A stretch of 64,000 nt of DNA from Paracoccus zhejiangensis (GTDB lineage: Bacteria; Pseudomonadota; Alphaproteobacteria; Rhodobacterales; Rhodobacteraceae). The DNA is taken from assembly GCF_002847445.1 (NCBI RefSeq), contig NZ_CP025430.1:2914001-2978000 (forward strand). Direction: 5' to 3'. Position 1 is the stretch's first letter. Each line of letters begins with the position of its first letter. The position numbers and the translations under genes are program-made. This document shows positions 15,856 to 23,980 of the stretch, one piece after another. Under the pieces are notes generated by a model, which was given only the letters and a program-made list of their open reading frames with translations, had not been told where the DNA came from and searched no databases.

Positions 15856-17339
15856 GCCGCGTCTCCCGACAGCAGAGACATGTAGCTTGCCGCCGAGGTG
15901 GTCCCCACGTTGGCCCGCGGCAGGTAGGGATAGACATCGAGGTCCAGCTTCGGCGGCCGTTTCTCAACATGGCAGAGAGCGAGGTGCTTCACGGCATCGA
16001 AGCCGACAGCGCCCAATTGCAGGGCCTTCTTCACGGCCGCGTGGAGATCATCGATGTCGAAGGTTTCCAGCAGGCGCAAAACCTGCACATATTCCCGGCG
16101 TCCCGCCTTGATCATCCGCGCCTCCATCAGGCGGCGCAGGGTTGCGAACTCCGGCGGCAGGTTCCATTCGGCAAGAGGCGCGGCCTGATCCAAAGCATTG
16201 ATCTTCCTCTCGATGAGCGGGAGGTAATGCACCGGATCGAACACCATGTCCTCGCGGTCATAGCAGCGGGGGTGGCGTGCGATGAGCTCGCCACCGCAGC
16301 CGATCACAACCTCGTCGACATAGCCCCTGATCCAGACATCGCGGTGGCCGTAGGCGACCGGCACCGAGTAATCGTTGGTCTTGTAGCGCACCAGCGCTTG
16401 GGAACTGACTCGCCCGGTGGCTTGGTCGCAGGCATCGAACGGCGCGGGTGGCAGATCAGACATCACGACCAGATCTCGCACGAGGCGTTCCCCGATGGTC
16501 TCGGACTGGCCGCGCAGAACATCCGCCTGACGTTTGCGACACTGCTCCTCCAGATAGGCGTTGAACGAAGCCCAACTCACAAACCGCGGGACCGGGACCA
16601 TGAAGTTGCGGCGGGAATAGCCGACCAATCCTTCCGCGTTGCCCTTGTCGTTCCCCTTGCCGGGGCGGCCATAGCGGTCTCGGAACAGGTAGTGGGACAG
16701 GAACCCGCTGAAGAGCGTGGCCCGCTGACGTGTGCCGTCCGCCAGGATCTTCGCAACAAGACAGCGATCGTTGTCGTAGAGGACCGATACCGGCACCCTG
16801 CCGAAGAAGGCGAAGGCGTGGACGTGGCCGTCTACCCAGGCTTCCGCTGTCGCCGCGGGATAGGCGCGCACGAAGCAGGCATCACTGTGCGGCAAGTCCA
16901 TAACGAAGAAGTGCGCCTTCTGCTCGACGCCGCCGATGACGACCACAGCCTCGCCGAAGTCGGCCTGGGCATGTCCTGGCGGATGGGCTAGCGGCACGAA
17001 AATCTCTCGGCCGCGCCGCTCGCGCTCCCGCATATAGTCCTTGATGATCGTATAGCCGCCGGTGAAGCCATGCTCATCGCGAAGCCGCTCGAATACCCGC
17101 TTCGCCGTGTGCCGTTGCTTTCGATGGACCTCGCGATCCCCCTCCAGCCAGCCATCGATGATCTCGGTGAACCCATCCAGCTTCGGCCGCTTCACCGGCG
17201 CCGTCCGCCGGTATCCAGGCGGAACCGAGAACGCCAACATCTTCCGAACGCTGTCGCGGGAAACACCAAACTGACGCGCAGCCTCGCGCTGGCTCATGCC
17301 TTCTGAACAAGCCAGGCGAACCTTCCGATACAAATCCAC
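15852..17339 (-). CDS. istA: IS21 transposase IstA
   Basis: 495 residues, intact. The N-terminus has a helix-turn-helix (MSQREAARQFGVSRDSVRKML, residues 15-35). The middle holds the DDE catalytic core with HAQADFGEAVVVIGG for the first aspartate, SVLYDNDRCLV for the second and a glutamate around GNAEGLVGYSRRNF. The C-terminal region is a beta-barrel-like domain. The element ends carry its binding repeats. It looks capable of activity. Confidence 0.95.
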   Translation of the reverse strand: MDLYRKVRLACSEGMSQREAARQFGVSRDSVRKMLAFSVPPGYRRTAPVKRPKLDGFTEIIDGWLEGDREVHRKQRHTAKRVFERLRDEHGFTGGYTIIKDYMRERERRGREIFVPLAHPPGHAQADFGEAVVVIGGVEQKAHFFVMDLPHSDACFVRAYPAATAEAWVDGHVHAFAFFGRVPVSVLYDNDRCLVAKILADGTRQRATLFSGFLSHYLFRDRYGRPGKGNDKGNAEGLVGYSRRNFMVPVPRFVSWASFNAYLEEQCRKRQADVLRGQSETIGERLVRDLVVMSDLPPAPFDACDQATGRVSSQALVRYKTNDYSVPVAYGHRDVWIRGYVDEVVIGCGGELIARHPRCYDREDMVFDPVHYLPLIERKINALDQAAPLAEWNLPPEFATLRRLMEARMIKAGRREYVQVLRLLETFDIDDLHAAVKKALQLGAVGFDAVKHLALCHVEKRPPKLDLDVYPYLPRANVGTTSAASYMSLLSGDAA

Positions 17340-17457
17340 GGTGAAAATCCTCCCGCCCTCCCTGTCGCCAGAAAGGGTAAAGGTGGACGACTTTTACGCC
17401 GCCCGCAGCGGGCTCATCCCGCCGCTACCGTGGTCGACTTTCTCACCGCCGTTCTCA

Positions 17458-18005
17458 CCCACGAAGCTGGCGCAGGCCTGTACTTGAGCCTTTGCGACAT
17501 GCGAGAGCAGGTTCTGTTCGCAATGCTGGTGTCGATCTTTCATCGTTGGGAAAAAGAGCTTCGTGACTGGTTAGTCCGAGAGATGCGCCACTGGATTCGG
17601 GACGAAACAGCATTTCGCCGAGTCTGGTCTTCCAGCTTTGTTGAGATTCTAAATTTGTTGAAAGACATCGGCCTGGACGTTCGATCAAAGCCATATTTCA
17701 AGGCGCTGGATGGGTGTCGTCTTGTGGTCAATGTCCACAAGCACGGCGACGGCAAGTCTCTGGACGACTTGAAGAGACAGTATCCTGAACTGATCGCGTC
17801 CGAAGGCGAGATAACGGAAAATAGTGGGGCTGCATTGTCTTGGAAAGATCATTCCAACCTTCACATTTTCGCAGAACAGTTTGAGGCTGGATCTGATGCC
17901 ATCGTCCAATTCTGGAACGATGTGCCTGAATGCATCACCTTAGGTGAGATAAAAAAGCTGCCCAAATGGCTGCTTGATGCGGCGCCGAGCATTAGCGTCA
18001 AATGA
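17458..18005 (+). CDS. HEPN-like hypothetical protein, 5' end replaced by IS21
   Basis: The open frame starts at a GTG at 17430 inside the IS21 end; true gene sequence starts at 17458. About 180 residues remain. The protein is helical: REQVLFAMLVSIFHRWEKEL, RDWLVREMRHW, then DGCRLVVNVHKHGDGKSLDD. The last has the N..KHG pattern often seen around the active site of HEPN-type domains. No enzymatic domain is recognised. The IS insertion has probably removed native start signals, though the IS-derived GTG could give a hybrid product. Its AT-rich base use and convergent neighbour at 18177 mark it as accessory. Confidence 0.4.
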
Positions 18006-18176
18006 CAATCTATCGACGATGTGGTGCGTAAGCTATAGCTTTTGCAACATCAAAAAAACCAAGCAAATTCGGCAATGGGAATGGCACATAAGTCCGGTGC
18101 GCATTCAGGCGTCCGTTTCGGGGAAGCTGCGGCGCAGCAACGCAGATCTCGGCAGAGGTCAGCTCAGGGCCGATGG

Positions 18177-18650
18177 CTACAGTCCAAACTCCATCGCGCC
18201 GAGGAATGCTTCGAACCCCTCAGTACGCTCCGCGTCCTTGTAGGCTTCATTCAGCACGAAGAGCGCAGCTTCCATCAACTGGGTATCACGGTGGTTGTCG
18301 TGCTTTTTGTCACCATGAAACAAGTTATTTCGAGCGGTTTTGATACTTTGGAAGAGGCTTTCTGTGTCGTTTGGTACAATAGGGTTTCCTGACCAATCCA
18401 CGCCACCATCGTTGGTTGTGACGAGGTGATCTGGAGGTGCCTTGAAGTATATCGAGGCCTGATCGGACCCTACCATTTTGGGAAAGAACTCTTGCGGTAG
18501 GCGCTGAGCGAAAGTGTGCCAAGCGGCATCCGGGTAATCCTCCCTCCGAAATCCGCCTTTCTTCATTGCATACTCGAAACGGCTAAATACGGCCAGGAGA
18601 TTATATCCTGCTTCAGACAGTCTAGGCCGATAGTATTCTTCAAGCGTCAT
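18177..18650 (-). CDS. HEPN-superfamily protein (putative RNase)
   Basis: 157 residues. The key motif is ARNNLFHGDKK (about residues 108-118), an R-x4-H arrangement typical of catalytic HEPN ribonucleases and HEPN toxins, followed by RDTQLMEAALFVLNEAYKDA, the last helix of that fold. An N-terminal helix (LSEAGYNLLAVFSRFEYAMKK) completes a four-helix layout. No nucleotidyltransferase (MNT) partner lies next to it. The gene is convergent with another HEPN-like gene. A defence or stress RNase role is plausible by analogy only. Confidence 0.55.
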   Translation of the reverse strand: MTLEEYYRPRLSEAGYNLLAVFSRFEYAMKKGGFRREDYPDAAWHTFAQRLPQEFFPKMVGSDQASIYFKAPPDHLVTTNDGGVDWSGNPIVPNDTESLFQSIKTARNNLFHGDKKHDNHRDTQLMEAALFVLNEAYKDAERTEGFEAFLGAMEFGL

Positions 18651-18815
18651 CCACTGCCTCTAGGATTTGATGTGGGAGTGTACAAACTCACCCTTGTGAG
18701 ATTGCGGTTTTTCTTGACGGCGGGCAATGTCTGCTATCGTATTTTGCGGGCGCAGCAAACTTCAGAGGAATCGAAGGCAGGTATGGGCCGGCCACTGCCG
18801 TCCACACTTGTGCCT

Positions 18816-19319
18816 CTACCAGTTGCGCCAGCGCAGCCCCATAGTCGCTGCAACGGATTCGGGGCATCCAGCTTGTACGCGCCCTCGAAATGCGCGCACC
18901 GAAATGCCATTCTCAAGCGCGATTTTCTCCCATTCGTCATCCGGATTGGGGGAGATGTTTCGCGTGCCTTCAGTCGCAGCCCGCTCCCCTGACCAGCCGC
19001 GCTTGAGGCGTGCTTTGAATGTGCTAAAAGCTATCCCGTTTTCTTCCGCGACCGGCCAGGCAGGTAGGCCATTGTCCAACTCGGCCAGACTGTCTCTTTT
19101 CCGATTTTCAAATGCACCTCGATCATACGGAAACGCTGAGTGCTCGCACTGAACTGTCCACAGCTTCGTGCCATCCGCCGCAGTCACAAAATCGACAACT
19201 CCGGCATCCTCAAGCGGTAGCGGTACGAGACCGTAGCGACGGCACAACCACCAAGCATCTTCTTGGCTGGATGCCTTTCCAATAACTTTGCCGCCTAGAG
19301 GCGCTACCGAATGGATCAT
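18816..19319 (-). CDS. Hypothetical protein with two HTH-like repeats
   Basis: 167 residues with no signal peptide. The C-terminal half has two tandem copies of a helical motif: AEENGIAFSTFKARLKRGWS then GERAAT, and ALENGISVRAFRGRVQAGCP then ESVAAT. Repeats of the 'GI....F..R...G' type occur in phage and mobile-element proteins and resemble small DNA-binding helices. The N-terminal half (DAWWLCRRYGLVPLPLEDAG..) is not recognised. It sits between a HEPN gene and an IS110 element; function unknown. Confidence 0.45.
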   Translation of the reverse strand: MIHSVAPLGGKVIGKASSQEDAWWLCRRYGLVPLPLEDAGVVDFVTAADGTKLWTVQCEHSAFPYDRGAFENRKRDSLAELDNGLPAWPVAEENGIAFSTFKARLKRGWSGERAATEGTRNISPNPDDEWEKIALENGISVRAFRGRVQAGCPESVAATMGLRWRNW

Positions 19320-19545
19320 ACTTTCCCTACTTCTACAGCCAAGCCCTCGACTACAAGGTGGCTTTGATCCTCTTGTTCGTAATAATCACTGCGACCACGC
19401 CAGAAAAGATAGAACGGCGGCTTTTTGATGCTGCATTGCGGTAGTTGGCGAGAATGGCAATGGCCGCTAATGGGATGTGCCGGCTGCTTCCCCCACCGTT
19501 GGGTTATCCTGAACCGGGATCATCCGCGCCAAAGGAGAAGCAGCC

Positions 19546-20613
19546 ATGTGTGCGAAGAAGACAGGAAGCATTGAAGACCTGGCAGTTGTCGGCATCGACA
19601 TCGGCAAGGATACCTTCCACCTGGTCGGTTTCGACCGCTCGGGTCAGGTGGTTTTGCGCAAGCAGATCAAGCGGCTCGCACTGGACGCAACGTTCGAGAC
19701 GTTGCCACGATGCGTGGTCGGGATGGAGGCCTGCCTCAGCGCCCATTTCGTCAGCCGAAGGCTGCGCGACTTGGGGTTCGATCCGCGGATCATTCCGGCG
19801 ATCTACGTGAAGCCGTTCAACAAAGGCCAAAAGAACGACTACAACGATGCGGAGGCGATCGCCGAAGCCTCCCTGCGGCCGAACCTTCGGACGGTGACGG
19901 AGAAGAGCCAGGACCAGCTCGACCTTCAGGCCCTGCACCGGGTTCGGTCTCGGCTCGTCTCGCGACGTACGGCAACGATCAACCAGATCCGGGCTTTCCT
20001 GATCGAACAGGGGATCGCGGTCCGCAGCGGGCTCCGCGCCTTGCGGAATTCCTTCGAGACGATCCTCGAACAGCGGCGCGACGAGATCTCTGCCCGGATG
20101 CGGAATATCCTGATCGGGCTTTACGGCGACTGGCTCTGGCTCGATGACCGGATTGCCGCCGTATCAACCGAGATCGAGGAGATCAGCCGTACGGAAGAGA
20201 ACTGCGCGAACATCATGTCGATCCCGGGTATCGGACCGATGATTTCGACGGCCATGGTCGCGGCGGTCGGTCGGGGCGAGGTCTTCGACCGGGGCCGCGA
20301 CTTTGCCGCCTGGGTTGGGCTGGTGCCCCGACAGTTCAGCACGGGCGGGCGTACGATCCTCGGACGGATCACCAAGCGGGGAAGCCGATACCTGCGCATG
20401 CTCTTCGTGCAGGCCGCCAAGGTGATCATGATGCGCCCCCACCGTTGGCAGGCGTTCAGCTTCGGAGCCTGGCTCGAACGCGCCGCATCCCGAATGCCCA
20501 GGAACAAGGCTGCGGTTGCCCTGGCCAACAAGCTGGCCCGCACGGCGTGGAGCATCCTGCGTCACGGCACGCGGTTCGACACCCCCAGAGATCCGACCAT
20601 GGAAGCAATCTGA
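19546..20613 (+). CDS. IS110-family DEDD transposase
   Basis: 355 residues. The N-terminal RuvC-like DEDD domain has VVGIDIGKDTFHLVGF (first D), GMEACLSAHFVSR (E) and KNDYNDAEAIAEAS (D pair). A helix-hairpin-helix SIPGIGPMISTAMVA precedes the C-terminal Tnp domain with AAWVGLVPRQFSTGGR and the catalytic-serine region GSRYLRMLFVQAAK. Intact. Enzymes of this family use an element-encoded bridge RNA to choose target and donor sites. Confidence 0.95.
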   Translation: MCAKKTGSIEDLAVVGIDIGKDTFHLVGFDRSGQVVLRKQIKRLALDATFETLPRCVVGMEACLSAHFVSRRLRDLGFDPRIIPAIYVKPFNKGQKNDYNDAEAIAEASLRPNLRTVTEKSQDQLDLQALHRVRSRLVSRRTATINQIRAFLIEQGIAVRSGLRALRNSFETILEQRRDEISARMRNILIGLYGDWLWLDDRIAAVSTEIEEISRTEENCANIMSIPGIGPMISTAMVAAVGRGEVFDRGRDFAAWVGLVPRQFSTGGRTILGRITKRGSRYLRMLFVQAAKVIMMRPHRWQAFSFGAWLERAASRMPRNKAAVALANKLARTAWSILRHGTRFDTPRDPTMEAI

Positions 20614-20712
20614 CAGCCTCCCGGTCACCACGGAGTTCGCGAAAGAGGACAGCATGGAACGGAGAAACTACGCCCCCAGAGTCTGACGGCCCTTTAGGTC
20701 ATTATCGACCTT
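20614..20712 (+). ncRNA. Candidate IS110 bridge RNA region
   Basis: The roughly 100 non-coding bases between the transposase stop and the right core repeat are where IS1111-group elements are expected to encode their bridge RNA. A small inverted repeat (AGGTC..GACCT) lies at 20696-20711. I could not fold the region or identify the guide loops; this is placement by family knowledge only. Confidence 0.25.
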
Positions 20713-20722
20713 GCCGCTAATG

Positions 20723-20974
20723 AGACCAAGGTGCGTGCGTAACCCCATCGAGGCCACGGCCCGCGAGCCGACAAACAGGCCGGATACATATGAGCGATTT
20801 CCGAAGACGCGCCGATTTCTCAATTGCGAACAGCAGCCGGCACATACAAAAGGGCCGACAGTGACCATGGCCCGCACCCCGATACAAAGCCACCAAACAG
20901 GTCAGCTCCGTTGCCCCAAAGGACAAATATCGTCCCAAAAGGCCAAATTACATGGCAATTCACAATCGGGAATC
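20723..20974. other. Non-coding stretch between IS110 and tRNA-Pro
   Basis: No gene that I can support. It carries the fourth copy of the short dispersed repeat (20953-20970), directly beside the 3' end of the tRNA. Confidence 0.4.
20953..20970 (+). repeat. Dispersed repeat, copy D, beside tRNA-Pro
   Basis: ATGGCAATTCACAATCGGG matches the core of copies A-C. It lies four bases from the encoded CCA end of the tRNA, so it may mark the boundary of the accessory region. Confidence 0.6.
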
Positions 20975-21051
20975 TGGTCGGAGCGAGAGGATTCGAACCT
21001 CCGACCCCCTGCTCCCGAAGCAGGTGCGCTACCAGGCTGCGCTACGCTCCG
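20975..21051 (-). tRNA. tRNA-Pro (CGG)
   Basis: Seventy-seven bases on the minus strand. The acceptor stem is CGGAGCG paired with CGCTCCG, the discriminator is A and the CCA is encoded. The D-arm has AGCCTGGTAGCGC, the anticodon arm CCTGCTTCGGGAGCAGG with anticodon CGG, and the T-arm GGTTCGAATCC. All arms are complete. It lies at the junction between accessory sequence on its 3' side and core genes on its 5' side. Confidence 0.95.
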
Positions 21052-21147
21052 ACCGTGGAGGGGCAGGTAGCGCGGGGCAGGCGGGAATGCAAGGGCAAAC
21101 TGGCAGAATTTGCCGTTGGCGGCGCGGGGGTAGGCGGGGTGCGGGCC

Positions 21148-22137
21148 TTACTTCTCGTCCGCGGACTCGCCCGCGGCGGCGCGGCCGGGCCAGAGGCGTT
21201 GCAGCAGGATCGATTTCGGCTGGGTGACCGTCTCGGGCCGCATCCGGGCGGCGATCACCGGCTGGTTGCTCGAGGTGCCGCTGCTGCCCTCGCGCCGGAC
21301 GATATAGACGCCCGAGGCGATGATGATGACCGTGCCGATCAGCGTGCTGGCATCCAGCCCCTCGTCGAAGATGAACCAGCCGAAGATCGTCGCCCAGATG
21401 ATCTGGGAATATTGCATCGGCGCGACCACGGCGGCCTCGCCCCGGCGATAGGAGACGATGACCAGGAAGCCGCCGATCAGGCCGAGGACCGAGATCATCC
21501 CGGCGAGCGTCAGGTCTCCCAATGGCATCGGCTCGTAGGCCAGCGCCAGCATCGCCCCGGTCAGCACGAAGTTCCCCAGCATCGGCCAGAGGATCAGCAC
21601 CACCGCGCGCTCGGATGAGCCGAGCTTGCGCACGATCACCGCTGCCAGCGCGCTGGCCGAGGCGCCGGCCAGTGCCGCCAGGTGCCCGGCGGCAAGATCG
21701 GCCTGCCCGGGGCGCAGCACGATCATCACCCCGGTCAGGCCGACGATCACCGCCGCCCATCGGTGGATGCCGACCTTTTCGCCGAGGATCGGGATCGACA
21801 GCACCGTCACCATCAGCGGCGTGGCGAAGAGGATGGCATAGACCTGCGCCATCGGCAGCTGCGAGAAGGCGAAGAAGCCGCAGAGGCCGGCGATGACCAC
21901 GCAGACCGAGCGCACGGCGACCCATCCGGGCTGGACGGGCCGCAGCGGCTTTTCGCTGCGGTCGCTGAGCAGGATGACCGCGACCAGCGGGAAGGCCAGC
22001 AATTGCGAGAAGAACAGGATCTGGTGCGAGGGGTATTGCCCGCCCAGTGCCTTGATGATCGCGTCATGCGTGGCATAGACCGCCATCGCGCCAAGCGCGA
22101 TCAGTGCGGCCTGCGCATTGTTGCTGCCCCCCGCCAT
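21148..22137 (-). CDS. EamA/DMT-family transporter
   Basis: 329 residues with ten predicted membrane helices in two EamA halves: ALIALGAMAVYATHDAIIKA to about residue 145, then LGLIGGFLVIVSYRRGEAAV and WATIFGWFIFDEGLDAST. A polar tail of about 40 residues ends the protein. It belongs to the drug/metabolite exporter superfamily (inner membrane); substrate unknown. It lies 29 bases downstream of leuB on the same strand and may be cotranscribed. Unlike the fragment at 13521, this copy is intact. Confidence 0.85.
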   Translation of the reverse strand: MAGGSNNAQAALIALGAMAVYATHDAIIKALGGQYPSHQILFFSQLLAFPLVAVILLSDRSEKPLRPVQPGWVAVRSVCVVIAGLCGFFAFSQLPMAQVYAILFATPLMVTVLSIPILGEKVGIHRWAAVIVGLTGVMIVLRPGQADLAAGHLAALAGASASALAAVIVRKLGSSERAVVLILWPMLGNFVLTGAMLALAYEPMPLGDLTLAGMISVLGLIGGFLVIVSYRRGEAAVVAPMQYSQIIWATIFGWFIFDEGLDASTLIGTVIIIASGVYIVRREGSSGTSSNQPVIAARMRPETVTQPKSILLQRLWPGRAAAGESADEK

Positions 22138-22166
22138 CCCGGCCTCCGCTTTGTCCGTGGTGGGGA

Positions 22167-23294
22167 TCAGCGCCCGGCGGACAGTGCCGCCAGAACCGCG
22201 TCGCCCATGCCCGAGGTCGAGACCGGCACGCCGCCCTCGGGGCCCATCAGGTCGGCCGTGCGCACGCCATCGGCCAGCACCTGTTCCACCGCCCGCTCCA
22301 GCTCGGCCGCCGCCTCGCCCTCGTCGAAGGAATAGCGCAGCGCCATGGCGAAGCTGAGGATGCAGGCGATCGGATTGGCCTTGCCCTGCCCGGCAATGTC
22401 GGGGGCCGAACCGTGGACCGGCTCGTACATGGCCTTGGGCCGGCCATTCTCCATCGGCGCGCCAAGCGAGGCCGAGGGCAGCATGCCGAGGCTGCCGGTC
22501 AGCATGGCGGCAGCGTCCGACAGCAGGTCGCCGAACAGGTTGTCGGTCACGATCACGTCGAATTGCTTGGGGTTGCGTACCAGCTGCATCGCGCCATTGT
22601 CGGCATACATATGGGTCAGCTCGACATCGGGATATTCGTTGTCATGGACCCACTGAACCTCCTCGCGCCAGAGGATGCCCGATTCCATCACGTTGGCCTT
22701 CTCCATCGAGCAGACCTTGTTGCTCCGCTTGCGTGCCAGTTCGAAGGCCGAGCGCGCCGCGCGCCGGATCTCGCCGCTGGTATAGCGTTGGGTGTTGATG
22801 CCGACGCGGCCACCCTCGTTCTCGGGATTGTTGTCATCGGCATGGATGCCGCGCGGCTCGCCGAAATAGACGCCCGAAGTCAGTTCGCGCACGATCAGGA
22901 TGTCGAGCCCGGCCACGACCTCGCGCTTCAGGGACGAGAAATCGGCCAGCGCATCAAAGCATTGCGCCGGGCGCAGGTTGGCGAAAAGGTCCATTTCCTT
23001 GCGCAGGCGCAGAAGGCCGCGCTCGGGCTTCACGCTGAAATCCAGGACGTCGTATTTCGGGCCGCCGACCGCGCCCAGCAGCACGGCATCGACCTCTTGT
23101 GCCTTTGCCATGGTCGCATCCGTCAGCGGCGTGCCATGGGCGTCATAGGCGGCGCCGCCGACCAGATCGGTGCTGATGTCAAAGCTCATGCCGCGATTGG
23201 CCTGAAACCAGTCGATGACCCGTGTCACCTGCTCCATCACCTCGGGGCCGATGCCGTCGCCGGGCAGGATCAGAAGGGAATAGCTGTCGGACAT
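22167..23294 (-). CDS. leuB: 3-Isopropylmalate dehydrogenase
   Basis: 375 residues, full length. It oxidises and decarboxylates 3-isopropylmalate with NAD+ in leucine biosynthesis in the cytosol. Visible are [13 protein letters not shown] at the N-terminus, [11 protein letters not shown], the substrate-binding arginines in [14 protein letters not shown], the [13 protein letters not shown] segment and the metal/cofactor region [15 protein letters not shown] then [17 protein letters not shown]-like bases precede the ATG. The isomerase genes leuCD are not in the window. Confidence 0.96.
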   Translation of the reverse strand: MSDSYSLLILPGDGIGPEVMEQVTRVIDWFQANRGMSFDISTDLVGGAAYDAHGTPLTDATMAKAQEVDAVLLGAVGGPKYDVLDFSVKPERGLLRLRKEMDLFANLRPAQCFDALADFSSLKREVVAGLDILIVRELTSGVYFGEPRGIHADDNNPENEGGRVGINTQRYTSGEIRRAARSAFELARKRSNKVCSMEKANVMESGILWREEVQWVHDNEYPDVELTHMYADNGAMQLVRNPKQFDVIVTDNLFGDLLSDAAAMLTGSLGMLPSASLGAPMENGRPKAMYEPVHGSAPDIAGQGKANPIACILSFAMALRYSFDEGEAAAELERAVEQVLADGVRTADLMGPEGGVPVSTSGMGDAVLAALSAGR

Positions 23295-23434
23295 CGCGGC
23301 CTCCTCGCATTTTCGCTGTCGTCGATCCCCTATGCCCGGCTTGCCTCGCGGTCAAGTTCACGCCGAATTTCATTGCAGTTTGCCGCCCGATCGGGCGGGA
23401 TGCCCGGCGAACAGACGAGGAAATCGAGGCGGAT

Positions 23435-23887
23435 ATGAAACATTCGGACGCGATCATGGCGCTGGTCGTGCTGGCCGGTTTGTCAGTGGTCGGGGCGCAG
23501 GCGGTAAGGGCCGAGGACCGGCTTTCGGTGCCGCTGCCCGATATTTCGGCGCTGAGCGAATCCGAGGCCGAGGCGCTGACGCGCGAACTGGCCGAGGTGA
23601 ATGTCATCACCTCGAACTGCCCGGATTACGAGGTCAGCGACGGCGCCTGGACGCTGATGACCGGGACCAGCGACCTTCTGGCCGCGAAGCTGGGCATGGA
23701 CCCGGGCGACTACGACCGTGCCTATTACGGGCCGGCCTTCGCGCTTCTGGATGACCCGTCCTCTTGCGGCCGCATCGGCCCCAAGGCGGAATCGCTGATC
23801 GACCGGCTGGTCAGCATGGGCGGGGCGACCGAGCCTGCTACGGCCGATACCGCGGCGGCGGCGGCGGCTGAACCGGCGGGGAACTGA
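23435..23887 (+). CDS. Exported hypothetical protein
   Basis: 150 residues from the ATG at 23435, preceded by GAGG. An N-terminal signal peptide (ALVVLAGLSVVGAQAVRA, cleavage about residue 26) directs export. The mature part has two cysteines (NCPDY and SSCGR) that could form a disulfide, and an Ala-rich tail. No family recognised. It is divergent from leuB and convergent with the RTX gene, with a hairpin between them. Confidence 0.65.
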   Translation: MKHSDAIMALVVLAGLSVVGAQAVRAEDRLSVPLPDISALSESEAEALTRELAEVNVITSNCPDYEVSDGAWTLMTGTSDLLAAKLGMDPGDYDRAYYGPAFALLDDPSSCGRIGPKAESLIDRLVSMGGATEPATADTAAAAAAEPAGN

Positions 23888-23930
23888 CCGAGACGCGCGC
23901 GGGGCCGGACTTCTCTGGCCGGAATGTGAA

Positions 23931-23958
23931 ACGGGCCGCGGTTGATGCCGCGGCCCGT
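23931..23958. terminator. Bidirectional hairpin terminator
   Basis: Perfect 11-base stem ACGGGCCGCGG / CCGCGGCCCGT with a six-base loop, between two convergent genes. The T-run is weak on both sides. Confidence 0.65.
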
Positions 23959-23980
23959 TCCGTTCCTGCCTGCCTCTGCC

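Larger units (their letters stand above)
14970..17457 (-). mobile_element. Complete IS21-family insertion sequence
   Basis: The two ends match as inverted repeats. The left end is TGTCAACGGCGGAGCAAAAA with CCACGG and GGCGGCG further in. The reversed right end is TGAGAACGGCGGTGAGAAAG with CCACGG and GGCGGCG at the same spacing. The element contains overlapping istA and istB. The sequences outside the ends (AATAT and CCCAC) do not form a target duplication. Its right end abuts a HEPN-like gene whose 5' part appears missing. Confidence 0.88.
19473..20722 (+). mobile_element. IS110-family (IS1111-like) insertion sequence
   Basis: The ten-base string GCCGCTAATG occurs at 19463-19472 and again at 20713-20722, bracketing the transposase with 73 bases upstream and about 100 downstream. 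These direct repeats are the probable core/target sequence; either copy may belong to the element. There is no terminal inverted repeat, as usual for IS110. Confidence 0.75.

Noticed and set aside
22104..23438. Plus-strand frame of over 440 codons across leuB
   Set aside because: Antisense to leuB, which has all its signature motifs.
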